38,112 bases of DNA from Elysia marginata (taxonomy: Eukaryota > Mollusca > Gastropoda > Plakobranchidae). This document shows, piece by piece, positions 12,395 to 22,148 of the stretch. Where the stretch lies: assembly GCA_019649035.1 (NCBI GenBank), contig BMAT01004065.1:496163-534274 (forward strand). Direction: 5' to 3'. Position numbers and translations under genes: made by a program. Under the pieces are notes generated by a model. The model did not search any database. It saw only the letters and a program-made list of their open reading frames with translations, and was not told the DNA's origin. The stretch's first letter is position 1; each line of letters begins with the position of its first letter.

Positions 12395-12490
12395 ATGTTG
12401 CCTTGTTGCAATTGCCTTGGGAAAGCAATTTACCCCAACTTTACCCAGTCCACCCAACTGTAAAAAGGGTACCCAGCTCCAGGCAATTCT
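12395..12490 (+). repeat. Short dispersed-repeat motif of a widespread animal type
   Basis: The block GCCTTGGGAAAGCAATTTAC continues with CCCCAACTTTACCC..CCACCCAACTGTAAAAAGGGTACC. It resembles a GGGAAGGCACTTTACCC / CCCAGGTGTAAATGGGTACC motif that I recall from repeats in many invertebrate and fish genomes. Only one copy is in the window and no ends are visible, so the assignment rests on memory of the motif. Confidence 0.33.
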
Positions 12491-12824
12491 TGAATTTGTG
12501 ATATGCGCCTACAACACCCTGCATATGAGTTGAAAGTGGCCTTTAAATGTACTGGTCTGCTGAAGCATTTGTGGCGCTGCTCTGTGGCGACACAGTTATG
12601 CTGAGTAACGAAGCCATATTTCCCAAAAGTGATTAATATAGTGTATTATTATTACTATCCCCATCAGTCCGTCAGTCATTAGATTTCTTTAGGCAAATGG
12701 AAAAAATCCAGCCAATATACAGAAAATACTTGCCACATACTGAGAGAATACTATGACATGCAGCCGTATCATTGGTGCATTTTGTTTCAGAGTCCACACT
12801 GGCCTAAAGGAAGAGCATAACACT

Positions 12825-13300
12825 GGAAGATCTCTACCCTCTACCTATAAAAACATAGGCTAATTAAAGTCAAGGAAAAGGCTGCCATCCCAAAAGTTTC
12901 ATCAGGCATTGTACATGATATTGTTTATTCGTAGCTTAGGACAATTTTTACTACATGGGTTCCCAAACAGCTCACCAAAGATAAAAAAAATTGCAGCCAT
13001 GAATAGCCTCTCAGGCAGTTTTGAGAGAAAATGAACAAATTGCTGTGACTTAAGTGTACGGAAGACCTCAAGAGACAGCACATCAACAGTTTTTCAACCA
13101 CTGCATAATCCTGGTCTCACTTTGTCTGACTCTGACTATCATCTCTTCCATCTCCCTTGGAGGCCAGCAGTTTGACACAGATGAAACCCTAACTGACAAG
13201 GTGAACGACTGGATGGCTAAGCTTGACAGAACTTTCTATAGCGAGGGAAAACCGCTTATTGCCCACAACGCAGCATTGTATCCTCAAGATCACTAAGTTG
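12825..13300 (+). mobile_element. Second mariner relic, incomplete
   Basis: Broken mariner-like coding pieces occur in order on the plus strand. First comes SSGIVHDIVY (helix-turn-helix end), then TTWVPKQLT, the conserved WVPxxL of mariners. Next is TLSDSDYHLFHL, the S-D-Y-H-L-F block, and last QQFDTDETLTDKVNDWM..FYSEG, the C-terminus. The pieces fall in different frames, and the catalytic middle between WVPKQL and SDYHLF is missing. No inverted ends were found. It lies 860 bp from the other mariner and differs in sequence, so it is a separate insertion. Confidence 0.72.
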
Positions 13301-14285
13301 ATAAACAGACAAATAAGTGTGAGCAACATATAAGTTAGCATGGTGACAAAAAAAAAATATGTAAAGTTTTTCAAATTAGTTTATAAACTTTAAAAATAAA
13401 TGCTTTAAAAATATACAAATGGAACCAAACTTCTCTAAATATGAAATTTTTTGTGCAGACATGAAAAAAATCTGATAATTTGAAAATGAAGATGAAATAC
13501 AATAACATAACCCTTGATAAACTTTTGCTTTACATTTTGGGAAATAATATATAACAATAAATAGTAATTAAATTCACTTTCTTGGTTTATAGCCATTAAA
13601 TTGACATTGCCTCTTTCTCTGACATGCAATGCTGATCAAATTACAAAAGAATGAAATGGTTTTGTACACATGACAAAATCACATGTTTGTAGATTTTTGT
13701 ACATAAAAGGGAAAAAGATTAAACAATTTTGATAACAGCTCCTTGGTTATTTCAACAAGAGTAAAACACAGCAAAAAAAAAAATGCAAATGTTTCACAAA
13801 CTAGCACATATGCCGATGGTTTAAATAAAACATAAGCAATAAAACAAATCAATGGTTTAAAATATAACAAAACAACAATGAGAAAAATCCTCAGCTATAA
13901 CTGTGCGGTGATAATGTCTCTAGTATTCATAAAAATGTACAAATAGAATAAATACTTTCATACACATTTTTAATGACAACTAACTTGAAACTAAAACGTT
14001 TTTTCACACCTTGCCTAACCTTAGCAAAATAAAACTAATAAAAAAATGTTTCTTTTAAAGACACTCTAGCTAAGGCTAAACCTTTTTACTTTGTGAGGCA
14101 TCTGTCTTGCTTGTTTCTATTTTTTTTTCATCACATAAAGTATTTTCTATCTTTTCAGAGATAAATGCACTGTTCAAAATAATACCAATGCTTGTGGTTG
14201 TGAAATTTGTAACATCTAAGTCTTTGAAATGATCATTATATAATTCATCAAACAAAAAATGGTTCTAACCTGTATCTATCATTTG
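13301..14285. other. No recognisable gene; strongly A-rich on plus
   Basis: Many A-runs on plus, as in the FRMD8 introns. It may be a continuation of the FRMD8 transcription unit or its 3' UTR on minus. No coding similarity is visible. Confidence 0.45.
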
Positions 14286-14525
14286 CTTCTTACTATTGGT
14301 GCAGAAATCTATATCAAAAGTGGTCTGAGTGCGTTTTAATATCATGCCACCCAAAGGGGTGTGCAATCTGCAAGAAGCAAGGCCAAAGAGACTAGTGTTT
14401 TACCAAGATGCATGTGACCCGGCTGACATAAAGGTCAGACCCAATGACCACAATAGAGAAAAGGCTCATTTTTCTCATTTGAATTTCCAAGTTTTAAGAA
14501 AAAAATATTCAAACTGTAGAAACTT
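14286..14525 (-). repeat. Dispersed repeat A, copy 2
   Basis: The reverse complement aligns with copy 1 at 3045-3266. Read on plus, the core is TTACTATTGGTGCAGAAA, CATGCCACCCAAAGGGGTGT and TTTTACCAAGATGCATGTGA. In this reading direction one frame of copy 2 has a C-x5-C-x2-C cysteine pattern (CHPKGCAICKK), which in copy 1 reads HHTKWCAMCKK. It may be a worn end of a coding element. Confidence 0.7.
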
Positions 14526-15210
14526 TAAAAAGAAGAAAAGAAATTAAGAAAATGTTTTACAACAAACAATGGTATTAAAGCTTCATTAAAGTAACCATTT
14601 CTCTTTCTAGTGTATGACTTCCACAGCAGCGCTACTTAATAAAATATGCACCTGATACAAGATTCAAAAAGCCATGTTGGTTTAGCATTATGCAAAGATT
14701 GGATATGAAAATAAAAAAAAATGATTCAGTCCACAAATAATAATATTTTTACAGGAGCACAAAAATCCAATAAAAAGATAGATTCTTCAGAAGTTTTTAC
14801 AAAGCCAATATTGCAAGCCAGGAAACATATAAATGACCATAATTGGAGTACCAGGTAATCTATGTCCAGTTTAATATATAATTTTGTTTGCACTTCAACA
14901 CACACAATGCTATATGTATTAAAAAAAAGAAAATGATTAAGAGCTATAAAAGTCTTATAAAATCAATATTGTTATCAAAGATTGCTGTTTCAAGATGAGG
15001 CATAGAATAACTAATCACTGTAAAGAACAACGCAGTTCCAATTCAAGCCTCACTATAAAACTTCAAACTGACAACTCTTGGGAACATGACACATAGGGTG
15101 TAAAATAAAAGAAAGGGATAGTCCCTGCTTGATGTAGATTCCCAACAAAAACTTTAAAATTTGCTTTCATTTTCATCGTAATATCCCTAATCACCCTGCA
15201 CCTGTTTGAA

Positions 15211-15341
15211 TCAAATCATGAAGTTATCAACTTCTCCCCAAGTATCCCAATTAAGTGGGAACCCCTGAACAATGTCAGACTGGTCTTTGCTTTCTCTTAG
15301 TGTAGAAACAGAAACAGCCCTTTTACAAGCTGAAGTCTTCT
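15211..15341 (-). CDS. Candidate alternative FRMD8 C-terminal exon
   Basis: This is an open frame in the correct phase for the preceding exon. It begins KTSACKRAVSVSTLRESKDQ, ends WGEVDNFMI and stops with TGA. Its KRAVSVS start could be the counterpart of human KRTTSFFSRQ. Against it, the acceptor directly upstream (ATAATGTAAG) has no pyrimidine tract. The good acceptor nearby (TTTTTCCAG, exon from 15396) reads a different frame that ends after 13 further codons (NFLPSVQAQTLM). It is about as long as chance could give in AT-rich DNA. Confidence 0.18.
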
Positions 15342-15920
15342 CTTACATTATATTGTTACATCAGAGTTTGTGCTTGCACAGATGGTAAAAAGTTTCCTGG
15401 AAAAACAGAAGACTAACAATTAAACATGCAGGAACAACGACTGGTTATAAAACATGCACAAATTAAGCAGGCAGCGATATAAACCTTTTCAAGCAGATAT
15501 AGTTGAGCATTCATGAAACTGAGCAATGACATTGAAAAATGTAAATAAGATGTAGATAGAATTTGGGAATTTTCAAATTACCTCAGATATAAAGTGGAAA
15601 TTAAAAGATCCAGCAACAATTTAGAATGTATAAGTACAAAAATAATAAGCTGAGTGTGGTTTTTCACAAATCTAAGAATAAAAACAATTTTTTTTGTAAC
15701 AATATATATTTTGGCATCAAGGAACAGTTTAAAGTCAATTAAGCTTTTAAGTAATAAAACAACACAAAAAAAATTACACCTCATTGGCCTACCATTTGAA
15801 AAGAAAGAAAAAAAGTTCTTTTCTACACTTTAAATAATATCACACACAACACAAAACAACAGCTAACAAAGAAACAAATGTTGCATGCTATTTATAAATA
15901 CAAGTGATTCATGCTACTTA

Positions 15921-16031
15921 NNNNNNNNNNNNNNNNNNNNNNNNNNNNNNNNNNNNNNNNNNNNNNNNNNNNNNNNNNNNNNNNNNNNNNNNNNNNNNNN
16001 NNNNNNNNNNNNNNNNNNNNNNNNNNNNNNN
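15921..16031. other. Assembly gap (111 N)
   Basis: A run of N. Any reading frame drawn across it is meaningless. A short exon could be hidden here, which matters because the FRMD8 3' end is unresolved nearby. Confidence 0.99.
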
Positions 16032-16298
16032 AAAATAATTTTTGCCCCTCTCTTTAAAAAAAAAAAGTCAAACTCAGGCACTTAAAAGTAAGACATAGTG
16101 TTTGCGTATATTTCCCTATAATTGCTGCTACACAGACACTTGTCAAACAACCAGTTGAAATAAGTTGCTTGTTCTAATTTTTACATGCCTCAGAGCTCAT
16201 ACAGACCTGCCAACCTGTATTTTGCTTCACAGTAATATTAGGGTTTACTCGCAGTAATTTTTTCAAAGTCCACAGTAATACCACAACGCGTAAACAAA

Positions 16299-16330
16299 GA
16301 AAAAAGAGAGAAAGAGAGAGAGAGAGAGAG
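16299..16330. repeat. GA dinucleotide run
   Basis: AAAAAAGAGAGAAAGAGAGA followed by pure GA, inside the hAT-like element. Confidence 0.85.
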
Positions 16331-16623
16331 TTGGTTACATTCAATCTTCTATCTCTAGATAATTGCTAGAACTAAGAATGATGGAAATGTGCCATTTCAA
16401 TCACATGTATTAATTACAGCAATATTCAAGAAATTAAATGGCACAGAAGCCCTTTAATTTAGGGCTACTGAACTAAATCTTGCAAAATTAAACAATGAAC
16501 TTGTGTACTTATTAGATAGCTGCATCTATATGTAGAGCTAGATGAGAGCATTCTACATGGAAAGAGAACATTTGGTTTTGAAAAAAAAAAAGAATAGCAC
16601 AATAAGATCCTTACTAAAGATCA

Positions 16624-16885
16624 ATCGGAATCACTTCCATACCGACGCGCCACTTTGAAATTAATTTAAAGCACTAGATAAACTTGTTACTGCTACAATA
16701 TGACTAATCCAATGTTAATGAATGAATATTCACTGGACATTGGTCTAGTGCGTTGTATTTTTATTTAAATGGAATTTTCTTTCACCACTCGAGACAACGC
16801 AAGTGTATATGTGACGCCATTTTGTAAACAGACTTCCTTCATTTTGTTACTTTTACTGGCGCGTCGGTATGGAAGTCTTTCCGAT
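16624..16885. mobile_element. 262-bp foldback/MITE with 29-bp arms, nested
   Basis: The arms are 16624-16652 and 16857-16885. They match at 27 of 29 positions when inverted, including the perfect CTTCCATACCGACGCGCCA. Only a 2-bp CA is shared at the flanks, so the target duplication and superfamily are unclear. The CpG-rich arms stand out in AT-rich surroundings. Confidence 0.68.
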
Positions 16886-17591
16886 CACTCTACCATTTCA
16901 GATTCGGTGCACGATGATGCTCTATCATATGTGTTAATTTATGCTATTTTCATTTGATGACTCTCTAACATAGTCATTGTTTGGCTCAGCAAAGATCTAG
17001 ATCTAGGTCATGGGTACATTGGATCATCTTGTTCTTAAATTTATAAATGAATGTTTACTGTGAATTTGTGACAATATTGCATTCTATGTCTCTAGCAACT
17101 TATAATGCTTGGTCTAGATCTAGATATAGTCCTAATCATCCACAATAGCATTAGAATCTACCAATGTTTAGCTTACGTTTGATAGGCATAGTGACTAGTC
17201 TCAGGATTCTCGTCATTGAGAAATGTAGTTTGCACTCGTCTTCATTATACAATCGTCTAGATTTGAAACTACATATAAATCTACACTTGGTTAACACTTT
17301 TTTCTTTTTCCGTTCATTGTTTATAGAGCATCGTCCTCAAATAGTTAGTGGAGTTTGTCCTCATTATATCCATGGACCTGTAGGCATAAGTATGTCATGC
17401 ACTTTCAGTTTTACTTTCATTTCAGTTTCAGCATCCTTTTCATTGGTTTGGTTAGTATAGTCTTGACATTTTTCAGGGCCAAGGCTACAATGCCGTGCAT
17501 GCACAGTATGGTCACACGCTTTAGAGATCCCTACCCCCGGTCTGTAAGGTTACTATGGTCATACAATAGTCATCAAACAATAAAACAATAA

Positions 17592-17835
17592 AGAAAGGCA
17601 CCCTTAGATGCAGATTAGTGGCTTCTGCATCCCTACCATCAGGTTATTACGAGCATACAAGGGCCACCCTCTAAAATCTGATGCGGAGTCACTCCTTTCT
17701 TATCATTCTATTGCTCGCATGTGAACACAACAAGCACATCCCTATGCACTAACCACAAGCATCAATGGCATAGATTCGGGTCTTGGACCACAGGAACATG
17801 AAGCATTGTGACCTTGGCGTAATAAGTTTAACTTC
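17592..17835 (+). repeat. Dispersed repeat B, copy 1
   Basis: It aligns in the same orientation with 23926-24150. Shared blocks: TGCAGATTAGTGGCTTCTGC, CTACCATCAG..ACGAGCATA, GGAGTCACTCCT, CATCCCTATGC..CATCAATGGCA and ATTCGGGTCTTGGACC. Class unknown. On the minus strand GGTCCAAGACC vaguely recalls a B box, but no A box was found. Confidence 0.68.
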
Positions 17836-18734
17836 AATATTCTACAGGCTGTGATACGGCTACTCAGAAAAAAATGTACACATTCGATAAAAAGAAAATC
17901 GAAAATGGGTTACGTTCACGGGCTGCCAGGCCATAGGCCTACATAACGCACTTCCATAATACTTGACACATACATGTAGGCCTGCCTATCGATAACTTCA
18001 TCACGCGAGTAGGTCTACGCGACGTAGCATTGTAATCGGACCATTTCAATATCGGGATCGCATTTACGGGTACAAAACGAAACATTCTGAGTAACCTTGA
18101 CCTACGCATTTCAACACGCCGTAATTTTATGGTAGTTGCCCGTAACCCGTAATTTTTTCCACCGTAATAAATTACGGGCAAACCGTAATGTTGGCAGGTC
18201 TGCTTATAGAAAAGTCCATTTTCGTTTTCAAATTTTGAACACTAAAAACTGCTTAAAATTATCTGTCTTTCCAAAAAGAATTGGGACTCTTTGATGGATG
18301 AAAATAGTAAGGAAAAGAAGAAAAATTTTGCACCTTGTTTTTTCCTTTTTTTCTTTAAACATCTGACTCATTGAGAGCTGTTGTGAGACATATTGTATCA
18401 TGTATTGCTGATCATAAAGCTCCGTTCCATGATAAAAACACACCTGAGTGTTTCAATCAAGGGTGAGAGACAGAGACACACACAAAAAATCATAAATATA
18501 CCCATTCAATTTCATTGCGGCATGTACAGACCTACAAAAAAGAAATACAGCAGGCAGCAAAAGTAATATCACAGAATAAAAATACAGGCATAAAACCCAG
18601 TACCGGTAAAATATGTGAATATTTTTACAACTGTCTATATAAGGAAATAAAACAAAAACATGAAAGCTGTCAGTGACCCTGCTTGACACCATCATCAACA
18701 AGAACAGTAAATGCAAACCAGCCAGATGGACTCT

Positions 18735-18757
18735 CTAGGCAGATTCCAGTTGCTCAC
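18735..18757 (-). CDS. FRMD8: Candidate FRMD8 terminal exon (short)
   Basis: The acceptor TCCTCTCTTAAATTAG has a usable pyrimidine tract and joins the preceding phase-1 exon to give ...TYTQDGEQLESA and a TAG stop. The ending loosely resembles the human C-terminus GDSLEQG, but it lacks the intervening human segment rich in Lys and Arg. No AATAAA is seen on the minus strand soon after the stop. It could be an alternative end or a chance reading; two other candidates lie near 15.2-15.4 kb. Confidence 0.33.
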
Positions 18758-19164
18758 CTAATTTAAGAGAGGAAAAATTTCATACAATGAGCAAATACAT
18801 GATTGGGTGTAATTGTGCCCATTTTTTCTTATTTTCTTTCCCCATCAAATTCACACCACTGGGACTTCAAGAATGGACTTGTAAATATTTTCACGTAACG
18901 GTTGATCTTTGCACCATAAGAAATTTGAATGCATTTTGCTTTTATGCAAAGGTGAAAACCTGTCTTTAGAACATGCACTAGATTCAAGAATAAAATGGAC
19001 AATATAGCAAAACCAAACACACCCAATATCTATGTTTTTTTAGAATAGAAAGCATCTTTTATCTTCCAAAGCCAAACAATTGCCAGAAATGAGCAAAACC
19101 CTAGAAAAAGATTATTGAAAACAGTTTGAAAAAGTAACAAAAAGAACAAAATTTCAACCAAGGG

Positions 19165-19252
19165 AGGGAGACAGACACAGAGACAGAGACAGACAGAGAG
19201 AGGCAGAGAGACAGACAGAGAAAGAGAAGAGAGACAGACAGAGAGAGAAATT
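19165..19252. repeat. GA/GACA-rich simple repeat
   Basis: Irregular GACAGA, GAGA and GGCAGA units over about 85 bp, downstream of the FRMD8 exon ending at 19354. Confidence 0.85.
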
Positions 19253-19353
19253 ACTTTCTTATGAAGTTACAAAAGATATGGGCAGTTTGAAATAAAAATG
19301 CAATGAAAGAGATCTTATCAAAGTATAATAATAATAAAAAAAGAGCTTCCTAC

Positions 19354-19419
19354 CATCTTGGGTGTAGGTCTCCAAAGTCAACTTTTCCAACTTGTTCAGC
19401 AGTTTTCTCTCTGATATAT
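19354..19419 (-). CDS. FRMD8: FRMD8 exon, C-terminal tail
   Basis: It is 66 nt, with acceptor CTGTCAAGTAG and donor AAGATG|GTAGGA, phase 1 to phase 1. It encodes ISERKLLNKLEKLTLETYTQ then D(G). It corresponds to the human tail motif SSRIQHLSTIDYVEDG, which sits outside the FERM domain. Because the frame is still open in phase 1 at its donor, at least one more coding exon follows. Confidence 0.82.
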
Positions 19420-22094
19420 CTACTTGACAGAACATGAACATTTTTTTATGATATATGACAAAAGTTTTGCATCTCCCTAAAAACAAGCTTAAATTAAAAC
19501 CTTTAACTTTTAACCCAAATAAAAGATTTTAAAAAATGATGTGCGCATTAATGATTTTTTGATAACATTGATAAAAAAAATTTCATAACCTGGACATCTG
19601 CTGTTCAAATATTTTCAAATACAGTGATTTTAAATGATGAAGTGGATATTGTAACCTTTGGTTCCTTACTTAGGCTGTCCATCGCTTGCCCTAAAAGTCT
19701 AGTGAGAAAAACAGAAAAGAGGAATTTCTTTTTTCAAGCATGTTGCTCTAGTCAGTCAGAGAACCAGACAAAAGACTGAGGCTTGAAGCCTCTATTTTGA
19801 CGGATGAGGATATGACTTTCTGCTTGGCAAGGTGATGGATGCCTACAAGTTCAGCTTGATTCCTACTCTATTAATGTCTGTCCTGCCTCACTCCTGTTTG
19901 CTAGATATAAGTTTGTGATTGACACAGTTCGTTTTGGGGAAAATGTTACATGTGTAAATTTACTCAATTGAAATTTAAAAAAAAAAAGATTTTTTGACTG
20001 TAGGCACAATGATAACAAGTTTTGAAAATTGGCTATAAACTATGCAAGTTAATATCTTATTGCTTATCTTATTGCTGAACTCAACATTGATGACCTTGAA
20101 CCAACAACACTTTAAACAAATTAAAATTAAAAATGACTTGAAGTGGCACAAACCAGTATTAGTGGTTAAAAGTTTCTTTTCTTACTTACATGGCACTGAA
20201 TTATTATTTTTAATAGAAAATTTGAAATTCTATTTTGGGCAGCCACAACAGCACAAAAACTAAACTAAATCCAATACAAAAAGAGTTTTTGTCAACTTAT
20301 CATATAAAACAAGTACCTGCATCTCCACCATCCACAAAATCTTCATTTGAAGCCAAATTTTCCAGTTTCCTGTTTACACAAGACTCAATCAGGGCATCCA
20401 TTAGCCTTGCCTAAAAAAAAAAAACAGAGAAACCTTCTAAACCAAAATTCTAGAGGTTGCAAAGATCACTTTGCTTTAAACAAATTTTGGTTTGACCAAA
20501 AGAATTTATAGATGGAAAAAGTCATTTGACCAACAAAAAATAATTTGATTTAGCCCTGTTGTTCCGCTTATCAGTTGTCAGTTTAAAGGGATTAAACACT
20601 ATAACGAAAAATAATGATAAAACTTATTAAAACAAGCATTCATAAGTTAGAGTTGTGACATTTTCAAACCTATAAAGAAACATGCAAAATTATCTCTTAA
20701 TATCAAAAAAAAATTTCATAAAACCTGTTTCATCATAAAGCTGCATTAGCTATGACACTTGCTGAGTTTTTATGTCTATATGATTTATATAAGTTTATAT
20801 AATGGGTCATCATGGTGTTGAAAGAATTCATGGAAAGTTGCAGAGAAATGAATATTGACCTCTTTTTATTTTTTCATAACTCGTAAAAACTAAAGGAATT
20901 GGTTTAAGTTAAAGTGAAAACATGACATCCGATTGGTTGAGACTGTTTGAGGAAAAAAGCGATCATTATATAAGAGTCACTGACCCCACTAAAAAGGTCC
21001 TACACTGCGCATATTGTTTGTCTAAAAAAAAGAAAAGCCGCTATTTTAAAAAAATACATTACGCTATATAACCAAGTTCAATTTTTTTTTAAAGCCTAGC
21101 GCTTGTTTTGGGAAATAAAAAAAAACAAACAAGTTGGCCAGTGTTTAGATCAAACCCCTCACATTCACACCTTAGGACTTTTACATTATTAACATGACTA
21201 GCCAAGTACAGCGCTCTTTAGATTTAGACAATCTGAAGGAAGTGATGGCGGTTGTGACTGACATATGACTGACTTCTGAGGAAAGATTCGGCTGCAAATC
21301 TAATAATGCCTAGACTTTAAATCTAGAGCTTGGAGCATATTCAGATTTTAAATGTTAGAAAGGATCTTTTCCACATTGAATTTTGATTGCTAAACAACAA
21401 TACAGACTCATCCAAATTTATCAGACCAATGCTATAAGTTGGGATTTTGTAAAACTTTGTTTGATTTCTAAACGATAACAATTATTCGGTAAAAAAAAAT
21501 TTATTTGTCTTGGCCACATAAGTTGATTTAAACATTCTTGTGAAACAGAACTTTACTGTACATATCATTCATTGAATCAACAAGTTCTCTGAATGAAACA
21601 TATCAATGACTTTTGTTTTTCTCACAAGCTTGCTCATACCAAATATGTACCTTTTGAATTAAATTTTTGCCCTCACCTCCCTGGAGTAAACCTGTAGCAG
21701 TTTGGTCACAGGTTTTCCAGGCTCATCCTCCGCCTGCTCGTCACAGATGAACTGCAGCATGAGTGTGGGCGGGGGATCGCTGTCTCCGTCCCAGGGTAGG
21801 TCTTGCCAGGTCCAGGAAAGTTGCGTGAATGGGACATACAGTAAAAGCTCCTACAAAAAGAGGAAGATTCATATAGGAGAGATGAAAAGACTGATAGACT
21901 ACTCCACAATTAGGTGGGTGAAAGAGATAGACAGACAAAGAGTGGATTGGATGGATGGATGGATGGACAGAAAGACAGACAGATAGATAGATACACAGAT
22001 AATTTAAATTAGATAGGTAGATAGAAAGACAGACACATAGATACACAGATAGATAGATAGATAGATAGATACATAGATATATATATAGATAGAT

Positions 22095-22148
<54 letters not shown>

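Larger units (their letters stand above)
16202..18202. mobile_element. ~2.0-kb TIR element, hAT-like, with nested insertions
   Basis: A perfect 13-bp inverted repeat, CAGACCTGCCAAC, starts at 16202, and its complement ends at 18202. Both subterminal regions are rich in GTAATTT/AAATTAC motifs; the right one contains CCGTAATAAATTACGG. Flanking octamers GCTCATAC and GCTTATAG agree at 6 of 8 positions, consistent with an aged 8-bp hAT-type duplication. No transposase frame was recognised. The element contains a 262-bp foldback and repeat B copy 1, so it is a composite. Confidence 0.55.

Noticed and set aside
15885-16085. Reading frame across the N run
   Set aside because: It spans an assembly gap, so it has no meaning.
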